In this document: in pieces, positions 1-7,437 of the stretch
Position numbering within the stretch: position 1 is the stretch's first letter
Layout: each line of letters begins with the position of its first letter
Program-made: the position numbers and the translations under genes
Source: Phycisphaerae bacterium
GTDB taxonomy: Bacteria > Planctomycetota > Phycisphaerae > UBA1845
Direction of reading: 5' to 3'
DNA: 64,000 nucleotides
NCBI GenBank assembly: GCA_029260015.1
Contig: JAJDEB010000036.1
Span: 1,092,554-1,156,553, forward strand
Notes under the pieces: model-generated
The model's database searches: none
Seen by the model: only the letters and a program-made list of their open reading frames with translations
What the model was told of the DNA's origin: nothing

Positions 1-58
1 CGCCAGCATTGGCTTGGCTCGCGCCTGATAAAAGCGTCACGATGATTGCGCACTGCAT
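1..58 (-). CDS. Possible 5' end of a secreted-protein gene running off the left edge (partial)
   Basis: Reading leftwards from an ATG at 58-56, 19 codons stay open to the window edge. They encode a short hydrophobic stretch (AIIVTLLSGA) followed by SQANAG, which looks like a signal peptide with a signal peptidase I type site. There is no clear Shine-Dalgarno sequence just upstream, and 19 codons are too few for a firm call. The product is unknown. Confidence 0.25.
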   Translation of the reverse strand, partial: MQCAIIVTLLSGASQANAG

Positions 59-112
59 TTTGGGGAATTGACCGCATGTCAATCAAACGAATTCGCGGCT
101 ATAAATCTAACG

Positions 113-180
113 GCTAGCGGCTATTCCAAACATGCCTTTCCTTCCATCCGGCCCGATGTAGTGAGGCGTGGGCCGCTAGC
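113..180. repeat. 9-bp inverted repeat, 50-bp spacer
   Basis: GCTAGCGGC at 113-121 is the reverse complement of GCCGCTAGC at 172-180. A T-rich run (attctttt) follows the right arm. It lies in the 177-bp gap after recG and could form a long hairpin or terminator, but the large spacer makes that weak. Nothing else is seen in 59-235. Confidence 0.3.
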
Positions 181-235
181 ATTCTTTTCCCCCTCCAATT
201 GAAATTGATAATCTCAATATACTGAAGGCGATCGC

Positions 236-2299
236 TTAATTCATCGCCAGCGGATGGGCTTCTTTGACGGCATATAATAGCTTTTGATTCTTGGGGGTTG
301 AGAGGTCGGGATCGTCTTGGGTGATCCCATCCGCGTCTTTGATCGCAGATTGCAATAGATCGTCGTCCTTCGTCAGGTCAGCCGCTCGGAAGACCGGGAT
401 GCCGCTTTGCCTTGTGCCTACGATCTCGCCCGGGCCACGCAGGTTCAGGTCGGCTTCTGCTATTTTGAATCCGTCGCTGGTGGATCGCAGAATGTCTAAA
501 CGCGTTTTGGCTTTCCTTGATTCGGAGTCGGTAAACAGCAAGCACGTTCCGGGTTTATTTCCACGCCCGACGCGACCGCGAAGTTGATGCAGTTGCGCCA
601 ATCCGAATCGTTCGGCGTGTTCGACGATCAGCATGGTGGCTTCGGGAACATCCACGCCGACTTCGACGACGGTTGTACAAACCAAGACTTGAATGCGCCC
701 TTCGCGAAATGCGTTCATCGTCGCAAGCTTCTCGTCACTCTTCATCCGCCCATGCAGCAACCCGACCTCGAACCCGCGAAGTTCACCGGTGCGCAGCGCG
801 TCGGCTTGGGCGACGGCATCTTTCAAATCCAGCGTCTCGGACTCCTCGACCAGCGGATACACGACAAATACGCGTTCGCCAGCCGCCACGCGCTTGCGCA
901 CGAACGTCCAGCAGGCGGGTTGTATGTTCGGCGAAATGATTTTCGTCTCGACTGGTTTGCGACCGGCTGGCAGCGCGTCGATCGTCGTCACTTCAAAATC
1001 GCCATACACCGTCATCGCCAAAGTGCGCGGAATCGGAGTTGCGGTCATGACCAAATAGTGATGCCCGCGCGTCTTCGACCGCAGTGCCGTCCGCTGAGCT
1101 ACGCCAAAACGATGCTGCTCGTCGACAATTACCAGCCCCAACTGCGCCCATCTCACGTCATCTTCGATCAATGCATGGGTTCCAATTGCAATGTCCATCT
1201 CGCCGGATGCCAAACCCTCAAGCATCGATTTGCGTTCGCTCGCCCGCATCTGCCCAACGAGCAAACCGATCTTGACCCGGCTGCCTTTTAGGTATCTGCA
1301 AATCTTGTCATGGGTCTGACGGGCGAGGATTTCGGTCGGCGCGAGAATCGTCACCTGGATGCGGTTGGCGACGGCTGACAGCGCCGCATAAATGGCGACA
1401 GCCGTCTTACCGCAACCCACATCACCCTGGAGCAGCCGCGTCATCGGTCGCGACTGGCTCAGGTCGGCGACGATTTCATCGATCGCTTTTCGCTGTGCGG
1501 AGGTCAATTCAAATGGTAACCGCGCGAGGATTCGTTCGTTGATTTTGGATGTCGTGATGATCGGCGGGGCATCATTCGCCTGCCGCATGCGATGCCGGCG
1601 CACCCGAATCGCCAGTTGCATCAGAAGCAACTCATCGTACGCCAGACGCTTGCGGGCAGCATGTACGTTCTCCAGCGATGTCGGTCGATGCAACTCGCGA
1701 ATCGCTTCAGCTCGCGGTATGAGGCTGTGACGCTTGATGAGTTCAACGGGCAATTGCTCGCGAACAGCCGCAATCGCAAGAGGCAGTACCGCATCCAACA
1801 CCCGCGCAATTTGCTTGGGCGGAAGCAGCTTCGTCGCCGAGTACACGGGCACCAGCGCTTCGTCGTCTGCACCCAGCGGATCAACATCATCGGGCAGAAT
1901 CTCAAACGTTGGATTCACGAACTGCACCCAGCGTTTGTCTTCAACCGCTTTACCCGTCAGCTTGATCGTCTGTCCATGCCCGAGTCGATCACGCAGGTAT
2001 GGCGCGTTGAACCAACGAGCGCGACACGTCCCCGTTCCATCGACCACGTCAGCCAGCACCGACGATCGCCGATAACCCTGCGTCGCTCGCACCCGACCGA
2101 TGCTGCCGATTACCGTTGCAACTTCGTCGATTTCAAGCTCGCCGATCGGTTTGGATTTGGGGAGAACTTCATAGCGAAACGGGAGGTATTCGAGCAAGTC
2201 GCCAACGGTGCGCACGCCCAGCGACTTAAACTCTGCCGCGCGGTGCGGACCGACACCTTTGGTATACATGATCGGTTTGCTGAGCAGATCAGAGGGCAT
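236..2299 (-). CDS. recG: ATP-dependent DNA helicase RecG
   Basis: RecG is a cytosolic superfamily 2 double-strand DNA translocase that reverses stalled replication forks and branch-migrates Holliday junctions. The 687-aa length is normal for the family. An N-terminal wedge/OB region (about 1-190) precedes the helicase core. The core shows Walker A GDVGCGKT at 292-299, motif II DEQH at 393-396 followed by RFGV, the motif III region MTATPIPRTLAM, and the diagnostic motif VI HQLRGRVGRG. The C-terminal TRP-motif region (NLRGPGEIVGTRQSG) is present. The start is an ATG with no obvious Shine-Dalgarno; a strong hairpin (2312-2351) sits 12 bases upstream and may separate it from the LysM gene or affect its translation. 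Identity is secure. Confidence 0.97.
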   Translation of the reverse strand: MPSDLLSKPIMYTKGVGPHRAAEFKSLGVRTVGDLLEYLPFRYEVLPKSKPIGELEIDEVATVIGSIGRVRATQGYRRSSVLADVVDGTGTCRARWFNAPYLRDRLGHGQTIKLTGKAVEDKRWVQFVNPTFEILPDDVDPLGADDEALVPVYSATKLLPPKQIARVLDAVLPLAIAAVREQLPVELIKRHSLIPRAEAIRELHRPTSLENVHAARKRLAYDELLLMQLAIRVRRHRMRQANDAPPIITTSKINERILARLPFELTSAQRKAIDEIVADLSQSRPMTRLLQGDVGCGKTAVAIYAALSAVANRIQVTILAPTEILARQTHDKICRYLKGSRVKIGLLVGQMRASERKSMLEGLASGEMDIAIGTHALIEDDVRWAQLGLVIVDEQHRFGVAQRTALRSKTRGHHYLVMTATPIPRTLAMTVYGDFEVTTIDALPAGRKPVETKIISPNIQPACWTFVRKRVAAGERVFVVYPLVEESETLDLKDAVAQADALRTGELRGFEVGLLHGRMKSDEKLATMNAFREGRIQVLVCTTVVEVGVDVPEATMLIVEHAERFGLAQLHQLRGRVGRGNKPGTCLLFTDSESRKAKTRLDILRSTSDGFKIAEADLNLRGPGEIVGTRQSGIPVFRAADLTKDDDLLQSAIKDADGITQDDPDLSTPKNQKLLYAVKEAHPLAMN

Positions 2300-2311
2300 G
2301 AAACGACGGTA

Positions 2312-2351
2312 CCGCAGTGGGCTTGCGGTTACAAGTGCAAGCCCACTGCGG
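2312..2351. terminator. Perfect 14-bp stem hairpin immediately upstream of recG
   Basis: CCGCAGTGGGCTTG (2312-2325) is exactly complementary to CAAGCCCACTGCGG (2338-2351), with a 12-base loop. On the plus strand it is followed by TTTTG; on the minus strand it is preceded by ACAAAA and followed by non-T-rich sequence, then the recG ATG. It may terminate transcription or be a dispersed palindromic repeat. Lying within the recG leader, it could also act as an attenuator. Confidence 0.6.
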
Positions 2352-2420
2352 TTTTGTGGGGTAATGCGTCGCCGATTGTGTCCTGGCGGGTGGTGTTATC
2401 GTTACGACTTAGAAAACTGA

Positions 2421-2909
2421 CTACGGGATGATGAGTTCCTGCCCGGCTTGCAATGAATGGGGGCTGGACATCACACCGCGATTGGCGTCGTAAATCACGC
2501 GCCACTTTGCCTGATCGCTGTAGTACATGCGCGCGAGTGAATAGAGCGTTTCGCCGCGCTGCACGACGTGCGATCCACCGGCACCACCTGCCGGCGCTCC
2601 GTACGAATTGCTGGCTGGCGTGGCATACTGCTGGGTGGCAGTGTAGTTCTGGGTCGAGTTGCCACCACTCGCATAGGAATCGTTCGCCCCGTAGCTGTTG
2701 TCGACACGGCCACCATTGTCATACGACGGCGAACCGCCAGATGTCGGCGCAGATGAATAGTTGCTGTTCGACGTAGTCGGTTCCTGATAATTGTATGAGT
2801 AGGAACTGTCTCGAACGGGAGTGGTGTCGAGGTGCTCGACCTTTTCCTTACATCCGTTGACAGCGACGAGGGCGCACAGCGCCACCAGAGTTGTTGCAAT
2901 CCTTTGCAT
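2421..2909 (-). CDS. LysM-domain lipoprotein
   Basis: Probable envelope lipoprotein of 162 aa. The start is the ATG at 2909 because AGGAGG lies 8 bases upstream and because it opens directly into a signal peptide ending in lipobox VNGC (Cys20); an in-frame upstream start would add 25 residues without a signal. The middle (about 30-110) is a low-complexity Ser/Asn/Tyr/Gly-rich linker. The last ~50 residues form one LysM domain (VVQRGETLYSLARMYY ... WRVIYDANR ... LQAGQELIIP), a peptidoglycan-binding fold. It follows the pilus/secretion block on the same strand. Inference: an anchor or spacer at the cell wall; no enzymatic domain is visible. Confidence 0.85.
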   Translation of the reverse strand: MQRIATTLVALCALVAVNGCKEKVEHLDTTPVRDSSYSYNYQEPTTSNSNYSSAPTSGGSPSYDNGGRVDNSYGANDSYASGGNSTQNYTATQQYATPASNSYGAPAGGAGGSHVVQRGETLYSLARMYYSDQAKWRVIYDANRGVMSSPHSLQAGQELIIP

Positions 2910-3100
2910 CGGCGGACCTCCTGTCCATTGTTGCCACGTGAATTGTCCAATCCAGATTCTGACCGGACGGCGATATTTCGTCAAGCAAAATCACAGGGCT
3001 CATTGCGAGCCAATTCGCATCGAAACCCCGGCGATTGCATGTCGATTAATCGGCCCGCCGCATAACTTTCAAAGTTGCCGATGCCAGTATTGATAATGCA

Positions 3101-3751
3101 CTATTGCCCGTCTGATTTCGGCTCGTCGGCCAGCCGGGGCGCAGGAATGCTCCCTCCTTTGGCGACGATTCGGGCATTGGCGATGTCGATTCGATGATCC
3201 TGCTCGAAGGCGGACATCCGAAACCCGGACCTGGCTACGAATTCTCCAACGATCTCGGTCTGATCGGCGCAGGTTAAATTGACTGTTCCACGCCGGGTTC
3301 TGCCGCCTTTGATTTCAATGTGACCTGAAGCCAGATGCGTGACACCTTTGAGACGTCCAGATTTCTGAATCAGAAACCCGCTCACCACTTCTCGATCCGA
3401 ATCGAGCGATTGTGAGTTGGAGTCTTTGGCAATGCCATCTTGGCCAGTGGCAAGAATCTCGGCGCCGATTTGAAACACGCCATCCGACGGCGGCAGTCGA
3501 AGATACAACACATATTGCGTCGCACCGAGTCGCGAACCGGGCAGTGGCCATTCGCACTTAAGGTGCGCGACCAGTTCACCAGCATCGTGACCAAAATAAG
3601 CCGATTCGCTGTCGAGTTCGACCGATTGTTGGCTGCCGATTTCAAAAGGGTGGAACAATTCGACCGTTGCATGGGTCTTGGCACAACCAGCAGAATCGAT
3701 GCATGCTGCCAGAACCGCGAACCCGTAAATGACTTTCAATCGTTTTCTCAA
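3101..3751 (-). CDS. Hypothetical lipoprotein, translationally coupled to the glutaredoxin-like gene
   Basis: 216-aa protein of unknown function. The favoured start is TTG at 3751, which overlaps the TGA stop of the upstream glutaredoxin-like gene in the four bases TTGA, with AAAGG just ahead; this is typical of translational coupling. The open frame extends 37 codons further upstream, but those would be read inside the neighbouring gene. From the TTG the protein has basic residues, a hydrophobic core and lipobox SAGC (Cys23). The mature part is mostly polar beta-like sequence (for example YVLYLRLPPSDGVFQIGAEIL) with no motif I recognise. Its position at the end of the pilus/secretion cluster may be incidental. 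Confidence 0.7.
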   Translation of the reverse strand: MRKRLKVIYGFAVLAACIDSAGCAKTHATVELFHPFEIGSQQSVELDSESAYFGHDAGELVAHLKCEWPLPGSRLGATQYVLYLRLPPSDGVFQIGAEILATGQDGIAKDSNSQSLDSDREVVSGFLIQKSGRLKGVTHLASGHIEIKGGRTRRGTVNLTCADQTEIVGEFVARSGFRMSAFEQDHRIDIANARIVAKGGSIPAPRLADEPKSDGQ

Positions 3752-3999
3752 TCGCAACCTTTCAAAGCGCGTCGCAGGTCTTTCTCGACGACGCGATGTC
3801 GGCAGAATTCTTTGCCATCGATGTGCAGCACGGGAATGTGTTCGCCATAGCGATTTGCCCAATCGGCATTTCCGGCAGCGTCAATGTTGATGACGTCCAG
3901 CAATATGCTTCGTTTGCCGATGACTTTCTGAACCACAAACCATGCAGCGTCACAGAGTTCGCAATCGGGCTTGGTAAAGAACGTCAACCGCGTGTCCAT
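3748..3999 (-). CDS. Glutaredoxin-like thiol protein (DUF836-type)
   Basis: 83-aa small cytosolic thioredoxin-fold protein. The start chosen is the ATG at 3999 (MDTRLTFFTKPDCELCDAA); the frame stays open upstream only through a 15-bp tandem repeat. Beta-1 (RLTFFTK) leads into a CxxC motif, Cys13-Glu-Leu-Cys16, and the later HIPVLHIDGKEF carries the cis-proline expected in this fold. The family is usually annotated as glutaredoxin-like; its partner is not known. It ends in a 4-base overlap with the following lipoprotein gene, and the pilC gene lies 110 bases upstream. Inference: thiol-disulfide exchange, possibly serving envelope proteins. Confidence 0.8.
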   Translation of the reverse strand: MDTRLTFFTKPDCELCDAAWFVVQKVIGKRSILLDVINIDAAGNADWANRYGEHIPVLHIDGKEFCRHRVVEKDLRRALKGCD

Positions 4000-4000
4000 G

Positions 4001-4045
4001 AAATGAGACTCTGTGAAATGAGACTCTGTGAATTGAGACTCTGTC
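4001..4045. repeat. Three tandem copies of a 15-bp repeat
   Basis: AAATGAGACTCTGTG occurs at 4001-4015 and 4016-4030, with a third copy at 4031-4045 that differs at two positions. The unit is a multiple of three and would encode a TESHF-type pentapeptide on the minus strand if translated. It lies between pilC and the glutaredoxin-like start, and overlaps where that gene's ribosome-binding site should be. Confidence 0.9.
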
Positions 4046-4109
4046 CATCGTACTTCATCCAACCCGCCCGCGATTTTATCGCAGACCGACGAACTCCACA
4101 AACGGAGCG

Positions 4110-5330
4110 TCAGTGGCTCATGGTTTTGGAGATTGTAAAGATTGGCAGCAGCAGTGCGATAACGATGCTACCGACGATACCACCCATGATGAAAATCATG
4201 ATGGGTTCGATCATCAGTGTCACGCGTTTGATGGATTGTTCGAGGTCGCGCTCGAGAAATGTACTGACCCGATCGAGGACGTCCGCGAGGTGACCGCTCC
4301 GTTCACCAGCCCTCACCATCTGCGTGACCGACCGCGGCATCAACTTCGATTCGAGCAGGGGCGCGCTGATTTGCTCACCGGTCTGCACACGTGCGTCCAC
4401 CTCATCCCACATGTCCTGAAAATATCGATTCCCGACCACCGCACGGGTGATTCCGACGGCATCGAGAATGGACACGCCCGCACGGGTCAACGTACCGAGC
4501 GTACGCAACGAACGGGTGAGGCAGGTCTTGTGAAACATTCGCCCGATGAGCGGTGTCTTAAGCAGGATCCAATGAAGGGGGCGACGACCGCTATCGGATC
4601 GAAAGAACAGCGTTGATCCGACGACGGTGACGACCAGCGCACTGACCCAGTACATCCAGTAAGCTGTCATCCAACCGCTGATCGACATCAGAATCTTCGT
4701 GGGCATCGGTAGCAGTTGCTCTTTACCGCGATAAAGCCCCGTGAACTTCGGCATCAAAAACGTCAGCAGAAAGATGACCACACCGATCGACATGCACATC
4801 AAGAACGCAGGATAAATCAAAGCACCGATGACCTTGCGGGTTGTCTCTCGCTGATTGCCAAGGTATGTGGCACATCGATCGAGCATCGGGCCCAACTGTC
4901 CGGAAGCCTCCGACGCTCTGACAAGATTGACCACAAGCGGTTTGAATACTTTCGGATGACGAGCGAGTGCCGTTGAAAACGGCGTACCGGATTCAACGTC
5001 GGTGAGAATCTGTTGGAGTACTTTCTTGAAACCCTCAGACTCCGTCTGTTCGATGATGCTGTCGAGCGCTTCAGTGATGGATACGCCGGTGTCCACCATG
5101 ACTGACATCTGCGTGACGAAATGGATGACGTCGGTGGATTTGACCCGATTCCCGCCGAAACGAATCTGTGTAGCTGCAGCTTCGACAATCTGGGCTGCTT
5201 CCTGAATGCGCACAACAAACTTGCCATCGGCGCGCAGCGTGCGGGCAGCGTCTGCGGTCGTCGGCGCGCTGATCACGCCTTCGACAGAGTCGCCTGTTGA
5301 ACTTCGTGCAAGGTAGTCAAATCGTGGCAT
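4110..5330 (-). CDS. pilC: Type IV pilus / type II secretion inner-membrane platform protein (PilC/GspF)
   Basis: 406-aa polytopic inner-membrane protein on which the pilus or pseudopilus assembles, coupling the PilB ATPase to fibre growth. The N-terminus (FDYLARSSTGDSVEGVISAPTTADAARTLRADGKFVVRI) is the typical GspF beginning. Two GspF repeats follow: the first carries STALARHPKVFKPLVVNLVRASEASGQL and a membrane helix near ALIYPAFLMCMSIGVVIFLLTFLMP; the second carries TRAGVSILDAVGITRAVVGNRYF and RAGERSGHL, with a C-terminal helix near IFIMGGIVGSIVIALLLPIF. Length and layout are normal for the family. It is 40 bases downstream of pilB. Whether the machine is a pilus or a secretion system cannot be told from this protein alone. 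Confidence 0.92.
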   Translation of the reverse strand: MPRFDYLARSSTGDSVEGVISAPTTADAARTLRADGKFVVRIQEAAQIVEAAATQIRFGGNRVKSTDVIHFVTQMSVMVDTGVSITEALDSIIEQTESEGFKKVLQQILTDVESGTPFSTALARHPKVFKPLVVNLVRASEASGQLGPMLDRCATYLGNQRETTRKVIGALIYPAFLMCMSIGVVIFLLTFLMPKFTGLYRGKEQLLPMPTKILMSISGWMTAYWMYWVSALVVTVVGSTLFFRSDSGRRPLHWILLKTPLIGRMFHKTCLTRSLRTLGTLTRAGVSILDAVGITRAVVGNRYFQDMWDEVDARVQTGEQISAPLLESKLMPRSVTQMVRAGERSGHLADVLDRVSTFLERDLEQSIKRVTLMIEPIMIFIMGGIVGSIVIALLLPIFTISKTMSH

Positions 5331-5370
5331 CTTCGGATATCCTTATGTGCCGGAAACAAGCGCACATCCT

Positions 5371-7074
5371 TTAACCACTGGTGACGCGGAGCACTTCCTC
5401 GACCGTCGTCTCACCAGAATGGACCTTGGCCATCCCATTATCGAACAAGGTCTTGATTCCTTGCGTCTGGGCAATCGATCGAAGCTTTCCGAGGTTGGCA
5501 CCGGCAGCGATGGCATCGCGCATTTCGTCGCTTGGGATCAGAATTTCATAGATGCCTCTGCGTCCCTTAAAGCCGGTCTGATGACACACCGCACATCCGC
5601 GTCCTTTGGTGATTTTGTCGATCGTTAAACCAGCACGTTTAGCCGCCTGCGCAACATTGGGCGTCGGCTCCGCTTCGGTACCACACTCTTTGCAAACGCA
5701 GCGCACCAGACGCTGGGCGACCACACCGACAATTGCGGCGCTGATCAAGTACGGTTCAATTCCCAGATTCTGCAAACGGGTGATCGCACCGGCGCTGTCG
5801 TTGGTGTGCAGCGTCGATAGCACGAGGTGCCCCGTCAATGCAGCTTGTACGGCGATCGCCGCTGTTTCCGAATCGCGAATCTCGCCCAGCATGATCACGT
5901 CCGGATCCTGTCGCAGAAGCGTTCGCAAGACCGACGCAAACGTCAATCCAATCTTGCTGTGCACCTGAAACTGGTTGATGCCTTTGACGTTATATTCGAT
6001 CGGATCTTCGACGGTGCAGATGTTGATGCTTGGTGAGTTGATCTCGTTGAGCATCGAGTAAAGCGTACTGCTCTTACCGCTACCGGTCGGACCGGTGACA
6101 AGAACAATTCCGTAGGGCTCTTTGCAAATGCGCTGCATCGACGTTTGCGAATCCGCATCGAGCTTGAGTCCCGAAAACGTCAGCAAACTGTTGGAGTTGT
6201 CAATGATGCGGATGACGACTTTTTCGCCATACTTGTTGGGAAGCGTCGAAACACGCAGGTCTACCTGATTTCCGCGCGACGTCACGCGGATAGCCCCATC
6301 TTGCGGTAGGCGTCGTTCGGAAATATCCATGCCGGCCATAATCTTAATGCGCGCAACGATCGCTGGCTGCATCTGTGCAGGCGGTTGAAGCTTTTCAAAG
6401 AGTTGCCCGTCCACCCGATAGCGTACGCGGAACTCTTCTTCGTCGGGTTCAAAGTGAATGTCGCTCGCGCCTTCGCGAATGGCACTGTGAATGGCGTGGT
6501 TTACAAGCTTGACCACGGGCGAATCGCTGCCCAATTCCTCGACATCCGCGCGATTTGAATCTTTGGAGGTGCTGCCCGAAGCACTTTCTGCTTCGGCAAA
6601 GAGTTCATCAAAACTGGGTGCTTCGTCCTGGCTGACATCTTCGATGATTTTTTGAATGTCTTCAGCCAACGCGGCGACGATCTGTACCGGACACCCGGCT
6701 TGCTGTGCGACTTCGTCAACGAGAAAAAAATTGGTCAGGTCGCTGACTGCCACCGTCAACGTACCGTCAACTTTGAACATGGGCACAACTTGCGACTGCT
6801 CGATGAATTCGGTTGACAGAACGCCAAAGACGTTGCGATCGACCATCCGAGACGTCAAACGCGCAAACGGAATATCCTGGGCGTCTGCGAGAGCGGAAGT
6901 CAATTGCTCTTGAGTGACATAGCCCAGTTCTACGAGGATCTCACCAAGAAGCTGCCGCTTCCCGCCTTCTTGCTGAACGAGAATCGCTTCCTCGATCTGC
7001 TGAGACGAGACCAACCCGCGCTCGACGAGAACGTCACCCACTCGAACTGCTTTTGCTTCAACCGAACCGGACAT
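5371..7074 (-). CDS. pilB: Type IV pilus / type II secretion assembly ATPase (PilB/GspE)
   Basis: 567-aa hexameric cytosolic ATPase powering fibre assembly. An N-terminal MshEN-type domain (about 10-150, VGDVLVERGLVSSQQIEEAI) is followed by the N2 domain (ASDIHFEPDEEEFRVRYRVDGQL). Walker A GPTGSGKSS is at 328-336, the Asp box VEDPIEY near 355, Walker B DVIMLGEIRD near 392-401, and the His box TGHLVLSTLHTND at 414-426. A tetracysteine zinc site, C462-x2-C465 and C495-x2-C498, marks the assembly (PilB/GspE) branch rather than the PilT retraction branch. It sits between the STAS gene (10 bases upstream) and pilC. Confidence 0.95.
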   Translation of the reverse strand: MSGSVEAKAVRVGDVLVERGLVSSQQIEEAILVQQEGGKRQLLGEILVELGYVTQEQLTSALADAQDIPFARLTSRMVDRNVFGVLSTEFIEQSQVVPMFKVDGTLTVAVSDLTNFFLVDEVAQQAGCPVQIVAALAEDIQKIIEDVSQDEAPSFDELFAEAESASGSTSKDSNRADVEELGSDSPVVKLVNHAIHSAIREGASDIHFEPDEEEFRVRYRVDGQLFEKLQPPAQMQPAIVARIKIMAGMDISERRLPQDGAIRVTSRGNQVDLRVSTLPNKYGEKVVIRIIDNSNSLLTFSGLKLDADSQTSMQRICKEPYGIVLVTGPTGSGKSSTLYSMLNEINSPSINICTVEDPIEYNVKGINQFQVHSKIGLTFASVLRTLLRQDPDVIMLGEIRDSETAAIAVQAALTGHLVLSTLHTNDSAGAITRLQNLGIEPYLISAAIVGVVAQRLVRCVCKECGTEAEPTPNVAQAAKRAGLTIDKITKGRGCAVCHQTGFKGRRGIYEILIPSDEMRDAIAAGANLGKLRSIAQTQGIKTLFDNGMAKVHSGETTVEEVLRVTSG

Positions 7075-7084
7075 TCAAGATCAC

Positions 7085-7417
7085 CTAGTTGAGGGCGGCC
7101 ATCGCTTCTTCCAGCGTCACGCACAACTCCAACTGCTTGCTGAGTCGGGTGACTTCCAAGATTTTTTCGAGCGATTCGCTGAGGGTGCAAATCTTGCACA
7201 TTCCCAGACGTTCCTGACACTCGCGGTGCAACTGCGTAAACGCCTCCAGCCCGGCGCTGTCAACACCGGTGCAATCCACCAGATCAATCACAAAGTCATG
7301 CGTACTCTCGACGACGGCGGCGTCAACCAGTTCCTGGAACTGACCGACGGTCGATTTGTTCAACTCGCCCTCGATCGTCAGGACGCAGACATTGTCTTGT
7401 ATGGTGCTGGTCGTCAT
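7085..7417 (-). CDS. STAS-domain protein (anti-sigma-factor-antagonist type)
   Basis: 110-aa single STAS domain. The fold-defining pieces are visible: beta strand VCVLTIEGELNKSTVGQFQELV, then DFVIDLVDCTGVDSAGLEAFTQLHREC, where the Ser after GVD is at the position phosphorylated in SpoIIAA-type antagonists, and a final amphipathic helix (SLEKILEVTRLSKQLEL). In known families such proteins bind an anti-sigma kinase or act in partner-switching. No kinase or PP2C phosphatase is encoded nearby. Its place between the TPR lipoprotein (20 bases) and pilB (10 bases) indicates co-transcription with the pilus machine, so a regulatory or localisation role in that machine is an inference. Confidence 0.85.
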   Translation of the reverse strand: MTTSTIQDNVCVLTIEGELNKSTVGQFQELVDAAVVESTHDFVIDLVDCTGVDSAGLEAFTQLHRECQERLGMCKICTLSESLEKILEVTRLSKQLELCVTLEEAMAALN

Positions 7418-7437
7418 TGTTGCAGTGCCCGTTAGGG

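Noticed and set aside
1592-2431. 279-aa plus-strand open frame over recG
   Set aside because: Antisense shadow of recG with no recognisable motif.
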